From positions 40,293,572 to 40,357,571 of the forward strand of contig CP154954.1 of NCBI GenBank assembly GCA_039621445.1: a stretch of DNA of 64,000 bases, written 5' to 3'. Source of the DNA: Euglena gracilis (lineage: Eukaryota; Euglenida; Euglenophyceae; Euglenales). The notes under the pieces were generated by a model, which was not told where the DNA came from, made no database searches, and was given only the letters and a program-made list of their open reading frames with translations. The position numbers were made by a program, and so were the translations under genes. Numbering within the stretch: position 1 is the stretch's first letter; every line of letters begins with the position of its first letter. Below are positions 50,740 to 61,013 of this stretch, piece by piece.

Positions 50740-50874
50740 AGTATATCCCACCCCCCTCCGGGGGGGAGGGGGTCCGGCGGACCCACCTCCCCCCCCCGGG
50801 GTCCAAACTTAAAAATATCCCTGACCCCATGCTGGCGTCTCTGAAGCGGTGGGGCATCCACTCAAAAAAAAAGG

Positions 50875-51085
50875 ACCACTCGGGCTCCGCACTGCGAGAT
50901 GGTGAGGCCCTGCTTTCTTTGCCGGCTGTTCTGTTCTGGTGTGTTTGTGCGTGCGCGGGGAATGCTTCCTACTGCTGACCATTCGGGCTTCGCACCTTCA
51001 GGGGGTGAGATCCTGCTTTGTGTGCCGGCTGTTTTGTTGTTTGTGTTCTTTTTTGGCGGGGTGCTTCTTACTGCTTTTTGGTGCC
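50875..51085 (+). repeat. Tandem-duplicated 5' terminal repeat of the plus-strand DIRS-like element
   Basis: Copy a (50875-50977) and copy b (50978-51085) both start ACCAYTCGGGCTYCGCAC and contain CCGGCTGTTYTGTT. Copy b ends in GTGCTTCTTACTGC and GGAGTTGGCGGA, matching the other element's terminal repeat core. Confidence 0.65.
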
Positions 51086-51123
51086 GGAGTTGGCGGATAT
51101 TAACGCCCTTCGACAACATCAAA

Positions 51124-52836
51124 ATGGCAACGTACGCAGAAATCTTGACATCAGAGGATGAATCAGTTTTCGACAATTCGTGGAGCGAGCTCTTTTTCAA
51201 CGGGGACAAGGTGGCGAAGCTATTGGCGGAGTCGTCCCCGGAATCCCTCGTCGCCGTCATCGCGGCCGGGCAGAACTGGCTGGGAGGCGGATGGCACACG
51301 ACGAAGTGCGCAAAGAAGGTCCACGAGTTGACCCAGGTGGCGATGGTCTCCAGCCAAGTCGGAGACTACAGGAATTCGTTCTTGTACTCGGTGGCGTTGG
51401 CAGGAAGTGTGGAGGTACCACTGATTGACTTGGGGCAGACAGCAGCGGACGTGGCGTTCAAGTTGGCGGATCGTTGGCTGGAGAAGAGTTCGAAGAAAGA
51501 CAAAGGGATGACGCCACGAGCGGAGCGGTCCGCGATGGAGGAGGACGGAGAAGACGAGGAGGACAACGACAACGACGACGCGGAAGAACGGCTCCCCTGG
51601 CAGGAAGAACTGGCGCCCCTGGCGCCAGAGCTGGCAGCGTGCCTTCGGCACGTCGAAAAGGGAGTGAGACTCCCCTGGAAGATGGTCCTGGGGGAGCTGC
51701 CCAGGTATAACGGGATGAAAAGTCGTGCAGAGGATAACAATCACAACGCAGACGGCAAAGGGGCCTGGGATAAACAATTGAAGTCATGGCAACAAAAGAT
51801 GTTACACCTGGAAAGGATGGTGGCATGCCTGTATGGCAGTGTGGAGACAGATTATCAAATATTGGCACAACAATTGTTTTTTGCTGTAGCAGAGATGGAA
51901 CAGACACTGCTGAAGGAGAGGAAGAGGTGCAGCATTCCAGGGGCAATCCCCAGCACCAACAACGGGCTGTTCTCCAAAGAAGACTTGGCTGTGGACAAAG
52001 CCCAATGGGCTCTGAATCAAGCAGGCTTGGCAACAGCCTTTTCAAGACATTCTATGTCTCATTTTCCCATCCCCACAGGAAATAAAGGATTTAAGTTCAA
52101 GTGGGGCAAAGGCAAAGGCTATGGCAGCCAAGGCAAGGCTGGGAGGGGAAAAGGCTATGGCAGCCTGTGGAAGAACCCAGGATGGCAGAAGGGGTATGGA
52201 TACCCTACTGAATCTTCCCACTCCCTACTCATGCCACAGGAAAGGCAAGGGCAAAGCCTGAAGCATCAAAGCCTGAAGCATCAAAGTCCCCAAGAAGGGG
52301 TGAAGCCATCACAGCCAGACCATCAATGGAGTGGGGGAGAGACCCCCCAGCTGAGCTCCATGGAGGAGGTAATCCCCCTGCTGACCCCTGCTCTGAAGCC
52401 ATCCCCAGTCTGGCAAGGGCTCATGGGGACAGGGGCCTGGCCCAGCACAAACTCCCCCCCTATGGAATGGGAGAGAGGAATCATTCAAAGCCTGGATTTC
52501 AGAGAAAGGGCCTGGGAAAAGGTGCCTCTGTTTCAGAGACTAAGAAAATGTCTGCCATGGTGGCAGGAAAATGCAAATCAGTGGGTAGTAGCACTAATTC
52601 AAAAAGGTGTGCAGCCAGACCACCCCCTACCTCGGGTCTGTCAAAAAGGCAGCAGCAAAAGTCAGTGCAGGAAATCAGCCTGGCCTCCAAAATCTTGCAG
52701 GAGTACCAAGAAAGTGGGGCAACCAAAAAAGTACAAAATGCCCAAGACACTGCCCATCTGGTACCCTGGTTTGTGTTGTCCAAACCAGAAGGGGAGGGGG
52801 TCAAGCATCGACTTATCACAGATTGTCGAGATCTAA
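51124..52836 (+). CDS. Gag and start of pol of the plus-strand DIRS-like element
   Basis: The ATG at 51124 starts MATYAEILTSEDESVFDNSW. Gag motifs shared with the minus-strand copy: AGQNWLGGGWHTTKCAKKV, TAADVAFKLADRW, AEDNNHNADGKGAWD and LKERKRCSIPGAIP, then a Gly/Lys/Tyr-rich basic tail (KGKGYGSQGKAGRGKGYG). There is no zinc knuckle. The frame continues without a stop into the pre-RT region (VPLFQRLRKCLPWWQ). After about 52630 homology moves to another frame, so the last ~65 codons are out-of-frame sequence. Confidence 0.75.
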   Translation: MATYAEILTSEDESVFDNSWSELFFNGDKVAKLLAESSPESLVAVIAAGQNWLGGGWHTTKCAKKVHELTQVAMVSSQVGDYRNSFLYSVALAGSVEVPLIDLGQTAADVAFKLADRWLEKSSKKDKGMTPRAERSAMEEDGEDEEDNDNDDAEERLPWQEELAPLAPELAACLRHVEKGVRLPWKMVLGELPRYNGMKSRAEDNNHNADGKGAWDKQLKSWQQKMLHLERMVACLYGSVETDYQILAQQLFFAVAEMEQTLLKERKRCSIPGAIPSTNNGLFSKEDLAVDKAQWALNQAGLATAFSRHSMSHFPIPTGNKGFKFKWGKGKGYGSQGKAGRGKGYGSLWKNPGWQKGYGYPTESSHSLLMPQERQGQSLKHQSLKHQSPQEGVKPSQPDHQWSGGETPQLSSMEEVIPLLTPALKPSPVWQGLMGTGAWPSTNSPPMEWERGIIQSLDFRERAWEKVPLFQRLRKCLPWWQENANQWVVALIQKGVQPDHPLPRVCQKGSSKSQCRKSAWPPKSCRSTKKVGQPKKYKMPKTLPIWYPGLCCPNQKGRGSSIDLSQIVEI

Positions 52837-54058
52837 ATCAATTTTGCTGTCCAGAGAAGTTCACTTTGGAAAACATGTCCACAATTTTCCCCACTCTAAA
52901 AAAGGGGGATTGGGCAGTCAAACTAGATTTGAAAGATGCATACTTTCATCTGCATACTTTCATCTGGGTCTGGAAAAAGATTTCAAAAAATTTGTCAGAA
53001 TTCAAGTGGGATCAGACCTGTGGGAGTTTCAGGGGGCCTGTTTTGGCCTAAGCACCCTCCCAAAATTGTTCATGTCACTAATGAAAGTTCTGTTAAAACT
53101 GTGGAGGTCAAAGGGAATGCAGGTGTTCGTCTATTTGGACGACATCATTCTGTTTGGTTCAACAGAAAATTTGGTGAAAAAACATTTACTGCAAATGCTG
53201 GACACATTAGGGGAGGCTGGGTTCAAGGTCAGCCAGAAAAAGTCTGTGTTTACTCCCACACAAAGGCTGCAGCATTTGGGGTTCATCATAGACTGGGAAA
53301 AAGGTCAACTGGAGGTGCCCCCACACAAACTAAAAACTATCAGAAAGGAACTGGGCAAGGTGGTGCTGGCCCAAAAACTAAGCTGCAGAAAAATAGCCAG
53401 CATTCTGGGGCAAGTCAGAAGTTACCTCCCTGCTCTGCCATTTTTAAGGCTGGTAACCCAGGAGCTTTTAAAGTTCAGCCAGATGCACCAAGAAAGGGGC
53501 TGGGATTTTTGCATCGACATTCCAGAAAGGCTGAAAGGGGAAATCAAAGTGCTGAAGGCATACTTGCAGCCAGGCCTGGGCAGGCCTTTCCTGCAACAGG
53601 CAAAAAGGGTGCTCCATTCAGACTCCTCCACATGGGCATGGGGGGGAGTGGATTCATCCCAAAATCAAATCATCCAAGAATTTTGGAGGGAGAAAAATTG
53701 CCTACACATAAATGTGAAAGAATTGATGGCAGCTGTTCAGACAGTAAAAGCATTTGCCCAGCCAGGGGAGACAGTGCTGTTAAATGTGGACAATCAGGTA
53801 GCACTGAGTTACCTTACCAAATGGGGAGGCAGAAAAACACACCTCAATCAGATTTTGGAACCCCTGTTTCATTGGTGTTGGGAAAACCAAGTTCAGTTGC
53901 AGGTTCAGTGGGTTCCTTCAGCAGCAATGTTGGCAGACCCCCTCACAAGGTGGGATCAAGACAGGGGGGATTATACCCTGTGCCCAAAACTGTTCACCCA
54001 AATTTTGAGGTTCTTCAGAAAGGACACTGGACGGACGGACTGCCGGCGCGGCTGAAGC
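52600..54058 (+). pseudogene. Broken RT / RNase H of the plus-strand DIRS-like element
   Basis: Homology is in the third frame from about 52630 to 52950 (KRQQQKSVQEISLASKIL, then WFVLSKPEGEGVKHRLITD and LDLKDAYFHL). It then moves to the second frame to 54055: GACFGLSTLPKLFMSLMK, YLDD at 53132-53143, and RNase H residues Asp (HSDSSTWAWGG, 53621), Glu (NVKELMA, 53720), Asp (NVDNQVALSYL, 53789) and Asp (MLADPLTR). The second shift is caused by a 14-bp tandem duplication at 52938-52965. All catalytic residues remain recognisable, so decay is recent relative to domain divergence. Confidence 0.8.
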
Positions 54059-55441
54059 GGCGGGATGGCTTTCAAGTCCCGTATTGAGAATTTCCGGATG
54101 TTCTGGGTGTTCCCGAACAAGGAGGTGCAGTACCCGCACCCCAGGGATGTATGGGAAGCTTTTCAATTTGGAGCAGATGGTGGGGGTTCCCAACCCCCTG
54201 CCCCCCCTTGGTTCCAAAAATATCGGACAGCTTTCTGCCAGCGCTGCCTTTCAGAAAATGCAAAGTTTGCTCCGCCCTCATTTTTTAGGATATTGCACAC
54301 TGTCAGTGCTTTGATGTTATCCGCAGGGTGTAAAATGGTTAAAAATGAGCAGTTTTTGCGTTTATTTTGGTGAAGAATAAAAAAAAACTGTTTTTGAAAA
54401 GTTTTGGCTTGCCATCCGGCCCTTTGACGGCCCATATGATGGATAGTTTTCCGAGCATTTTCCGTTTCGCAGTCGCAGGCGGGGTCCGACCCTCCCCCTC
54501 CCGTGTTCGGAGGCGGGGGGGTTGGACCCCCCCTCGGCTTCCCATACATCCCTGCCGCACCCAAAGGACGGTTCTTCCCCGAGAAGGTGTGGCAATGCTG
54601 TTATGCTGTCAAGGGCTCTAATTTCATTGGGAGGGCAGGTGGGGGGGGAGCTGGAATCAGGCATTTGCTTAAGGGATTGCAGTACCCCCCCGGGGGGGGG
54701 CTGGACTGCAGCTAGTCCAAATTTGGCTAGTGGGTTTTCTAGCAGACCCCCCCCGGGGGGGTCTGCTAGCAGGGCTAGCTAGTGGAAATTTTTTTTTACA
54801 GTGACCGGCGCGAAGCGCCGAAAATTTTTTTTGGGACCCCTAAAAATGGCCAAAGATGCCCGTTTTTGGCCATTTTTGGGAATTTTTGGAACAAAATCAG
54901 CCAAAAACCTGTTAATAACCCCATCTTTCCTCCGGCGCACAGCGCCGGAGGAATTTTTTTTTTCCAGTCCGGGGGACCCCCGGACCCCCCCTCCCCCGGT
55001 GGGGGAGAGGGGGGTCTAGCTAGTCCACTTTTTCCAGTGTCTAGCCGATTGGCTAGCCAGTACCCCCCCCCCCGGGGGGTCCTTAAGCAAAAGCCTGGCT
55101 GGAATCCCAGCTAGCCAGCCCCCATTGCTGGGTCCACTTTTTTTGCGGCGGAGGCTTGACTTGTGTTTTAGTTCCAGAGTGGCTCTTTGTTGTTTTCAGG
55201 AGTTCTTTTAGCCTTGGACCCCTATGGGGGGGGTAGGGGGGGGTGGTTGGGTCTGCCCCCCCCCTCCCTCCTGGATGTGCTTTTCGGTGCCGATGGCACT
55301 TGAAAATTTTTGAAAAGGAGCCTTTTTTTTAGGATTTTCGTGATTTTTGGCCATCTGTGTGGAAAAGTGTGTGGGGGGGGTGTTGCGGGGACCCCCTGTC
55401 TTAAAAAAGCCCCTGTTCCCAGTCCCCCTCCCCCCCCCGCA
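54031..55441 (+). repeat. 1.5-kb tandem unit B0 (partial, with MITE insertion)
   Basis: Joins the DIRS-like element at GGCTGAAGCGGCGGGATGGC and continues through the MAFKPRIENF.. and GRFFPEKVWQ.. segments. It is interrupted by the hAT-like MITE at 54658. Confidence 0.7.
54658..55097. mobile_element. hAT-like MITE family A, best copy (440 bp)
   Basis: Starts CAGGCATTTGCTTAAGG and ends CCTTAAGCAAAAGCCTG. A perfect 8-bp target-site duplication GCTGGAAT flanks it (54650-54657, 55098-55105). The interior has mirrored blocks CTAGCAGACCCCCC / GGGGGGTCTGCTAG and GGCGCGAAGCGCC hairpins. No transposase. Confidence 0.85.
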
Positions 55442-56950
55442 GGATGAATGTCGTGTTTCTTTTGAAGAGTGGAAGTGACCATATGTGAGGAGAGGAAATG
55501 TGTGCCGGGTTTGTCGGAAACATTTTTTTGTTTTCAGGTGCTGAAGGTATTGGATACTGTGGTTGAAAAATGGTCTTCATGCGGGTGGGCTTTGCACAAG
55601 GCATGCCTCCAAATAAAAAGATCCGTGCTGGCAGCCATTTTCAGCTGGTCTTTGTTGTTGGTTGGCAGACAATTTTGGAGAGAAGGCTGGGCCGGCTTGC
55701 AGCTGAGCTGGGGCTCCCCAAGGGGCCAGAATGATTTTCAAATATAAGTGGCTGATCGTTCACTTTTGAAAATTGAAAGTGTTGGTCAGTGCCAGTGTGG
55801 TAGCGTTGCACGTGGGGGTGGGGGTGGGGGGGTGGGGGGGTGGGGGGGGGTGGCTGTGCATGCGTTCGCATGTGTTTTTGATGGTGTCCCCATACTGTTC
55901 ATCTCCCCGTTCTCAGGTTATGAAACGGCAGATGGAGGAGGGCCAGGATGTGCATTTGTGTTCCCCCACAAGAGGCAGTTACTGGACCTGGATGGCTACA
56001 GCAGGATGGCTTTCAAGCCCCATATTGGGATTTTCCAGATGTTCTGGGTGTTCCCTAACAAGGAGGTGCAGTACCCGCACCCCAGGGATGTATGGGAAGC
56101 CTTTCGGGTTTGGGGTAGATTGTGCGGGGGGGGGGGTCCCAACCCCCTCCCCCCCAATGGGGTAGGGTGGTTGGGTCCAGACCCCCCTGGTTCCAAAAAT
56201 ATCGGACAGTTTGCTGCCAGCGCTGCATTTCGACAAATGCAAAGTTTGCTCCCCCCTCATTTTTCAGGATATTGCACATTGTCAATGCTTTGATGTTATC
56301 CGCAGGGTGTAAAATGGTTAAAAATGAGCAGTTTTTGTGTTTATTTTGGTGAAGAATCAAAAAATTGTTGTTGAGCAGTTTTGGCTTGCCATCCGGCCCT
56401 TTGACGGCCCATATGATGGATAGTTTTCCGAGCATTTTCCGTTTCGCAGTCGCAGGCGGGGTCCGACCCTCCCCCTGTCGCGTTCGGAGGCGGGGGGGGG
56501 GGGTGGACTCCCCCTCGGCTTCCCATACATCCCTGCCGCATCCAAAGGACGGTTCTTCCCCGAGAAGGTGTGGCAATGCTGTTATGCTGTCAAGGGCTCT
56601 AATTTCATTGGGAGGGCAGGTGGGGAGCCAGCCCCCATTCCTGGGTCCACTTTTTTTGCGGCGGAGGCTCGACTTGTGTTTTAGTTCCAGAGTGTCTCTT
56701 TGTTGTTTTCAGGAGTTCTTTTAGTCTTGGACCCCTATGGGGGGGGTAGGGGGGGGTGGTTGGGTCTGCCCCCCCCCCTCCCTCCTGGATATACTTTCCG
56801 AAGGCGATTGAAAATTTTTGAAAAGGAGCCTTTTTTTTAGGATTTTCGTGATTTTTGGCCATCTGTGTGGAAAAGTGTGTGGGGGGGTGTTGCGGGGACC
56901 CCCTGTCTTAAAAAAGCCCCTGTGCCCAGTCCCCCTCCCCCCCCCCGCAG
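55442..56950 (+). repeat. 1.5-kb tandem unit B1
   Basis: Close match to A1, with the same acceptor-like sites and the MAFKPHIGIFQMFWVFPN frame. Homopolymer lengths differ. Confidence 0.75.
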
Positions 56951-58459
56951 GATGAATGTCGTGTTTCTTTTGAAGAGTGGAAGTGACCATACGTGAGGAG
57001 AGGAAATGTGTGCCGGGTTTGTCGGAAACATTTTTTTGTTTTCAGGTGCTGAAGGTATTGGATACTGTGGTCGAAAAATGGTCTTCATGCGGGTGGGCTT
57101 TGCACAAGGCATGCCTCCAAACAAAAAGATCCGTGCTGGCAGCCATTTTCAGCTGGTCTTTGTTGTTGGTTGGCAGACAATTTTAGGAGAGAAGGCTGGG
57201 CCGGCTTGCAGCTGAGCTGGGGCTCCCCAAGGGGCCAGAATGATTTTCAAATATAAGTGGCTGATCGTTCACTTTTGAAAATTGAAAGTGTTGGTCAGTG
57301 CCAGTGTGGTAGCGTTGCACGTGGGGGTGGGGGTGGGGGGGTGGGGGGGGGGGGGGGGGTGGCTGTGCATGCGTTCGCATGTGTTTTTGATGGTGTCCCC
57401 ATACTGTTCATCTCCCCGTTCTCAGGTTATGAAACGGCAGATGGAGGAGGGCCAGGATGTGCATTTGTGTTCCCCCACAAGAGGCAGTTACTGGACCTGG
57501 ATGGCTACAGCAGGATGGCTTTCAAGCCCCATATTGGGATTTTCCAGATGTTCTGGGTGTTCCCTAACAAGGAGGTGCAGTACCCGCACCCCAGGGATGT
57601 ATGGGAAGCCTTTCGGGTTTGGGGTAGATTGTGCGGGGGGGGGTCCCAACCCCCTCCCCCCCAATGGGGTAGGGTGGTTGGGTCCAGACCCCCCTGGTTC
57701 CAAAAATATCGGACAGTTTGCTGCCAGCGCTGCATTTCGACAAATGCAAAGTTTGCTCCCCCCTCATTTTTCAGGATATTGCACATTGTCAATGCTTTGA
57801 TGTTATCCGCAGGGTGTAAAATGGTTAAAAATGAGCAGTTTTTGTGTTTATTTTGGTGAAGAATCAAAAAATTGTTGTTGAGCAGTTTTGGCTTGCCATC
57901 CGGCCCTTTGACGGCCCATATGATGGATAGTTTTCCGAGCATTTTCCGTTTCGCAGTCGCAGGCGGGGTCCGACCCTCCCCCTGTCGCGTTCGGAGGCGG
58001 GGGGGGGGGGTTGGACTCCCCCTCGGCTTCCCATACATCCCTGCCGCATCCAAAGGACGGTTCTTCCCCGAGAAGGTGTGGCAATGCTGTTATGCTGTCA
58101 AGGGCTCTAATTTCATTGGGAGGGCAGGTGGGGAGCCAGCCCCCATTCCTGGGTCCACTTTTTTTGCGGCGGAGGCTCGACTTGTGTTTTAGTTCCAGAG
58201 TGTCTCTTTGTTGTTTTCAGGAGTTCTTTTAGTCTTGGACCCCTATGGGGGGGGTAGGTGGGGGTGGTTGGTCTCCCCCCCCCCCTCCCTCCTGGATATA
58301 CTTTCCGAAGGCGATTGAAAATTTTTGAAAAGGAGCCTTTTTTTTAGGATTTTCGTGATTTTTGGCCATCTGTGTGGAAAAGTGTGTGGGGGGGTGTTGC
58401 GGGGACCCCCTGTCTTAAAAAAGCCCCTGTGCCCAGTCCCCCTCCCCCCCCCCCCGCAG
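56951..58459 (+). repeat. 1.5-kb tandem unit B2
   Basis: 1,509 bp, nearly identical to B1 over its whole length. Carries the same exon-like segments. Confidence 0.75.
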
Positions 58460-58880
58460 GATGAATGTCGTGTTTCTTTTGAAGAGTGGAAGTGACCATA
58501 CGTGAGGAGAGGAAATGTGTGCCGGGTTTGTCGGAAACATTTTTTTGTTTTCAGGTGCTGAAGGTATTGGATACTGTGGTCGAAAAATGGTCTTCATGCG
58601 GGTGGGCTTTGCACAAGGCATGCCTCCAAACAAAAAGATCCGTGCTGGCAGCCATTTTCAGCTGGTCTTTGTTGTTGGTTGGCAGACAATTTTAGGAGAG
58701 AAGGCTGGGCCGGCTTGCAGCTGAGCTGGGGCTCCCCAAGGGGCCAGAATGATTTTCAAAAAAAAAATGGCTGATCGTTCACTTTTGAAAATTGAAAGTG
58801 TTGGTCAGTGCCAGTGTGGTAGCGTTGCACGTGGGGGTGGGGGTGGGGGGGTGGGGGGGGTGGGGGGGGGGTGGCTGTGC
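58460..58880 (+). repeat. 1.5-kb tandem unit B3, truncated
   Basis: Ends at the same kind of G-run as A2 before passing into the GCGCATTTT tract, so the truncation predates the segmental duplication. Confidence 0.7.
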
Positions 58881-58974
58881 ATGCGCACTCTGGGTGGGTG
58901 GCGGGCCCTCCCCCCCCCCGGGGTCTTAAAAAGAAGCCTGGTCCACTTTTTGCTGTCGGCAGGGGGGGAAAAAT

Positions 58975-59375
58975 GCGTTTCGCATTTTCCCGCATTTTTG
59001 CGCATTTTTTGCGCATTTTGTCAAATTTTCCAAAAATGCGCATTTTTTGCGCAAATTTTTTTCAGCGCATTTTTTTGCTTTTTGGCACATTTTTTCGTGA
59101 TTTTCCAAAATTTTCGCATTTTTTGACCATTTTTGCAATTCTTTGCAAAAATTTGAAATTTTCGACTTTTTTTGAAACTTACATTTTCCTCATTATTCTA
59201 CATAATTTCTTCAAATTTGGTGCCATTTTTTGCGTGTTTTTGGGTAATTTTTGCATTTTCGTGATTTTTGCGCATTTTTTCTCGGATTTTGCACATTTTT
59301 GCGCATTTTTTTTCCAAAAATGCGCATTTTTTGCGCATTTTTTTGCGCTTTTTTGCGCATTTTTTCCGAGGCCGG
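58975..59375 (+). repeat. GCGCATTTTTT tract, copy B
   Basis: Copy of the tract at 30725, shortened by about 20 bp in one internal block. Confidence 0.75.
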
Positions 59376-59594
59376 GCGAGCGCATTTCCCCCCCCCCCCT
59401 GCTGTCGGACCGAATAGCAAAATTTTTGCCCTAACCCTACTCCTTCAATGACGACTGAGAGAAAATTCAGTGGCAGTGGGATGGCGAAACAGAACCCCTC
59501 TCAGACACCCCCGCTTACCCCCGCTTGGCACTTTCCCATTTCAACCCAAGATTTTTCCGACAAATAAATGCTTTTCAGCAACGATGTGGTTTTG

Positions 59595-59795
59595 CTTTTG
59601 AGAAGTTTGGTTAATCAATCTGGGACACCCAGTTAATCGCTTGGTCCCTGCTTTGGTGGTTAATTGATCATCCCTGCCACCCCCTGGGGGGGTCCAGGCA
59701 GCACCATTTTCCCAGCCGGTTCCCAATTTGGAGTCAAAACTGAATTTCAGCAGCAGGCATTTTTCTAATTTTTGCAATTCGGGGGCGTTGAGCGG
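59595..59795 (+). repeat. Dispersed repeat, copy B
   Basis: Duplicate of 31360-31560, with GAAGTTTGGTTAATCAATC and CCAGCCGGTTCCCAATTTG. Confidence 0.55.
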
Positions 59796-59805
59796 TGGTC
59801 AGGCT

Positions 59806-60065
59806 TGCTTAGTGGGGTGCACACCCCATGGGGGGTGGGGGTGCTAGGGGCAGGCACCCCATAGCACCCGATCCGACCCCCCCCCCAGGGGGTAGGGTTT
59901 TGGGGGCCCATAGCAGGCACCCCCCTCCGACCCCGGCGCCGGGTGCCCGGAAAAGCCATTTTCGATGAAAAAATTCTGGGTCCCCCAGACCCCCCCCCCC
60001 CGGGGTGTGTCTGCTAGGGGCAGGCACCATATAGCACCCCCCCCCCCGGGTTGGTAAGCACAAGC
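59806..60065. repeat. GCTTGTGCTTA-ended repeat element, copy B
   Basis: Duplicate of 31576-31826 with different C-run lengths. Confidence 0.45.
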
Positions 60066-60134
60066 ATGCCAGTGGTTGCGCTGGTGTTTATGGGGTTTTT
60101 GGGGGTGGGGAACAGGCATTCATTTGGTGTGGTA

Positions 60135-60260
60135 CACCAAGGTAGTCATTTTGTGGTTCACTGTGGACACGAAAACTTTTTTTGTGGTTCATGTGTGGAC
60201 ACCAAAATTTTTTGTGGTTCACCTGTGGACACTTAAAGAATTTGTGGTTCACATGTGTGC
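60135..60260 (+). repeat. Short minisatellite, GTGGACACCAAAATTTT type (copy B)
   Basis: Three to four ~30-bp units. A second block of the same type lies at 60765-60850. Confidence 0.65.
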
Positions 60261-60357
60261 CGCAACAAAAATTTGATTGTGCGCCACGTGCACCGCGGAA
60301 AAAAAGCAGTTTTGTGCCGCGGCAAACTTCGCCGCGGCGCACTAAGTGAAAGTCTGA

Positions 60358-60488
60358 ATCCAATGCGCTGCAAATCTTTTCTAAAAGAAGAAGGATTTGA
60401 CAGTTGGGAAACGTTTCCATTAATCACCGTGGATGGCACGAATGGTGATTCCCCATCCGATTCCCCAAAGGAGTTGGCATTTGATTGA
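60358..60488 (+). pseudogene. Exon-like fragment (copy B)
   Basis: Reads PMRCKSFLKEEGFDSWETF, PLITVDGTNGDSPSDSPKELA and then a stop where copy A has extra bases and continues in the other frame. Each copy preserves part of the reading frame that the other has lost. Confidence 0.35.
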
Positions 60489-60877
60489 GGAGGCCAAGAA
60501 ATTGATTGGGTCCACATCCTCCATTGTTGTGAACCGTGTCTGGGGGCTCCGTCTTCATGCCCAAACCGGTGTCTGGGACCTCGAACCGGCATCCCCCGAA
60601 GGAAATTCTTCCCGAAACCGCATCCCCAGACTTCGCATGTGTGCCGCAACAAAAATTTTATTGTGCGCCGCGTGCACCGCGGAAAGAACAAATTTGTGAC
60701 ACGGCAAACTTCGCCGCGGCGCACTAAATGAAATATGAATCCAATGTTGCGGCGCTACAAATTTTTTTTTGTGGTTCACCTGTAAACACCAAAAATTTTT
60801 TGTGGTTCACCTGTGGACACTGAAAAATTTTTTGTGGTTCACATGTCTTTTTTGAACCACACTGAATGAATGTCTGG

Positions 60878-60975
60878 TGGGGAACCCACTGAGCTGGTCC
60901 CGGGGGCTGGTTGCGATTTTTGGCACACCCCCCCCTTTCATGGCATTGAGCCCCACCCCTTCCCCCACAGTCGAA
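60878..60975 (-). repeat. Single satellite monomer fragment in reverse orientation
   Basis: On the minus strand it reads GGCTCAATGCCATG, CCAAAAATCGCAACCAGCC, CCCGGGACCAGCTCAG and GGGTTCCCCACC, in the monomer's order. It is isolated, over 40 kb from the arrays and inverted relative to them. Confidence 0.75.
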
Positions 60976-61013
60976 TTCAGCCCAGAGTTTTTTTGAGTTT
61001 TGTGTCCCGGGTG

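Larger units (their letters stand above)
40472..50823. mobile_element. hAT-like MITE family B, split by nested insertions
   Basis: The left half (40472-40784) starts CAGGGGTTTTTTTAAGACC. The right half (50740-50823) ends CTTAAAAATATCCCTG. The 8-bp repeat ACCCCATG occurs exactly at both edges (40464-40471 and 50824-50831), a perfect hAT-type target-site duplication. Joined, the halves correspond to the intact family member at 61014-61304 read on the other strand, including the ..GGCGCCGAA / AGTATATCCC.. junction. The ~9.96 kb between the halves is the DIRS-like element and its own insertions. Confidence 0.8.
50875..54030 (+). mobile_element. Second DIRS-like element, decayed and 3'-truncated (plus strand)
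   Basis: It has a 5' terminal-repeat region in two tandem copies, then gag, RT and RNase H homologous to but clearly diverged from the minus-strand element. After the RNase H / C-terminal region the sequence passes near 54030 into a 1.5-kb tandem unit, so the recombinase, internal complementary region and 3' terminal repeat are missing. Two indels break pol. Confidence 0.8.
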
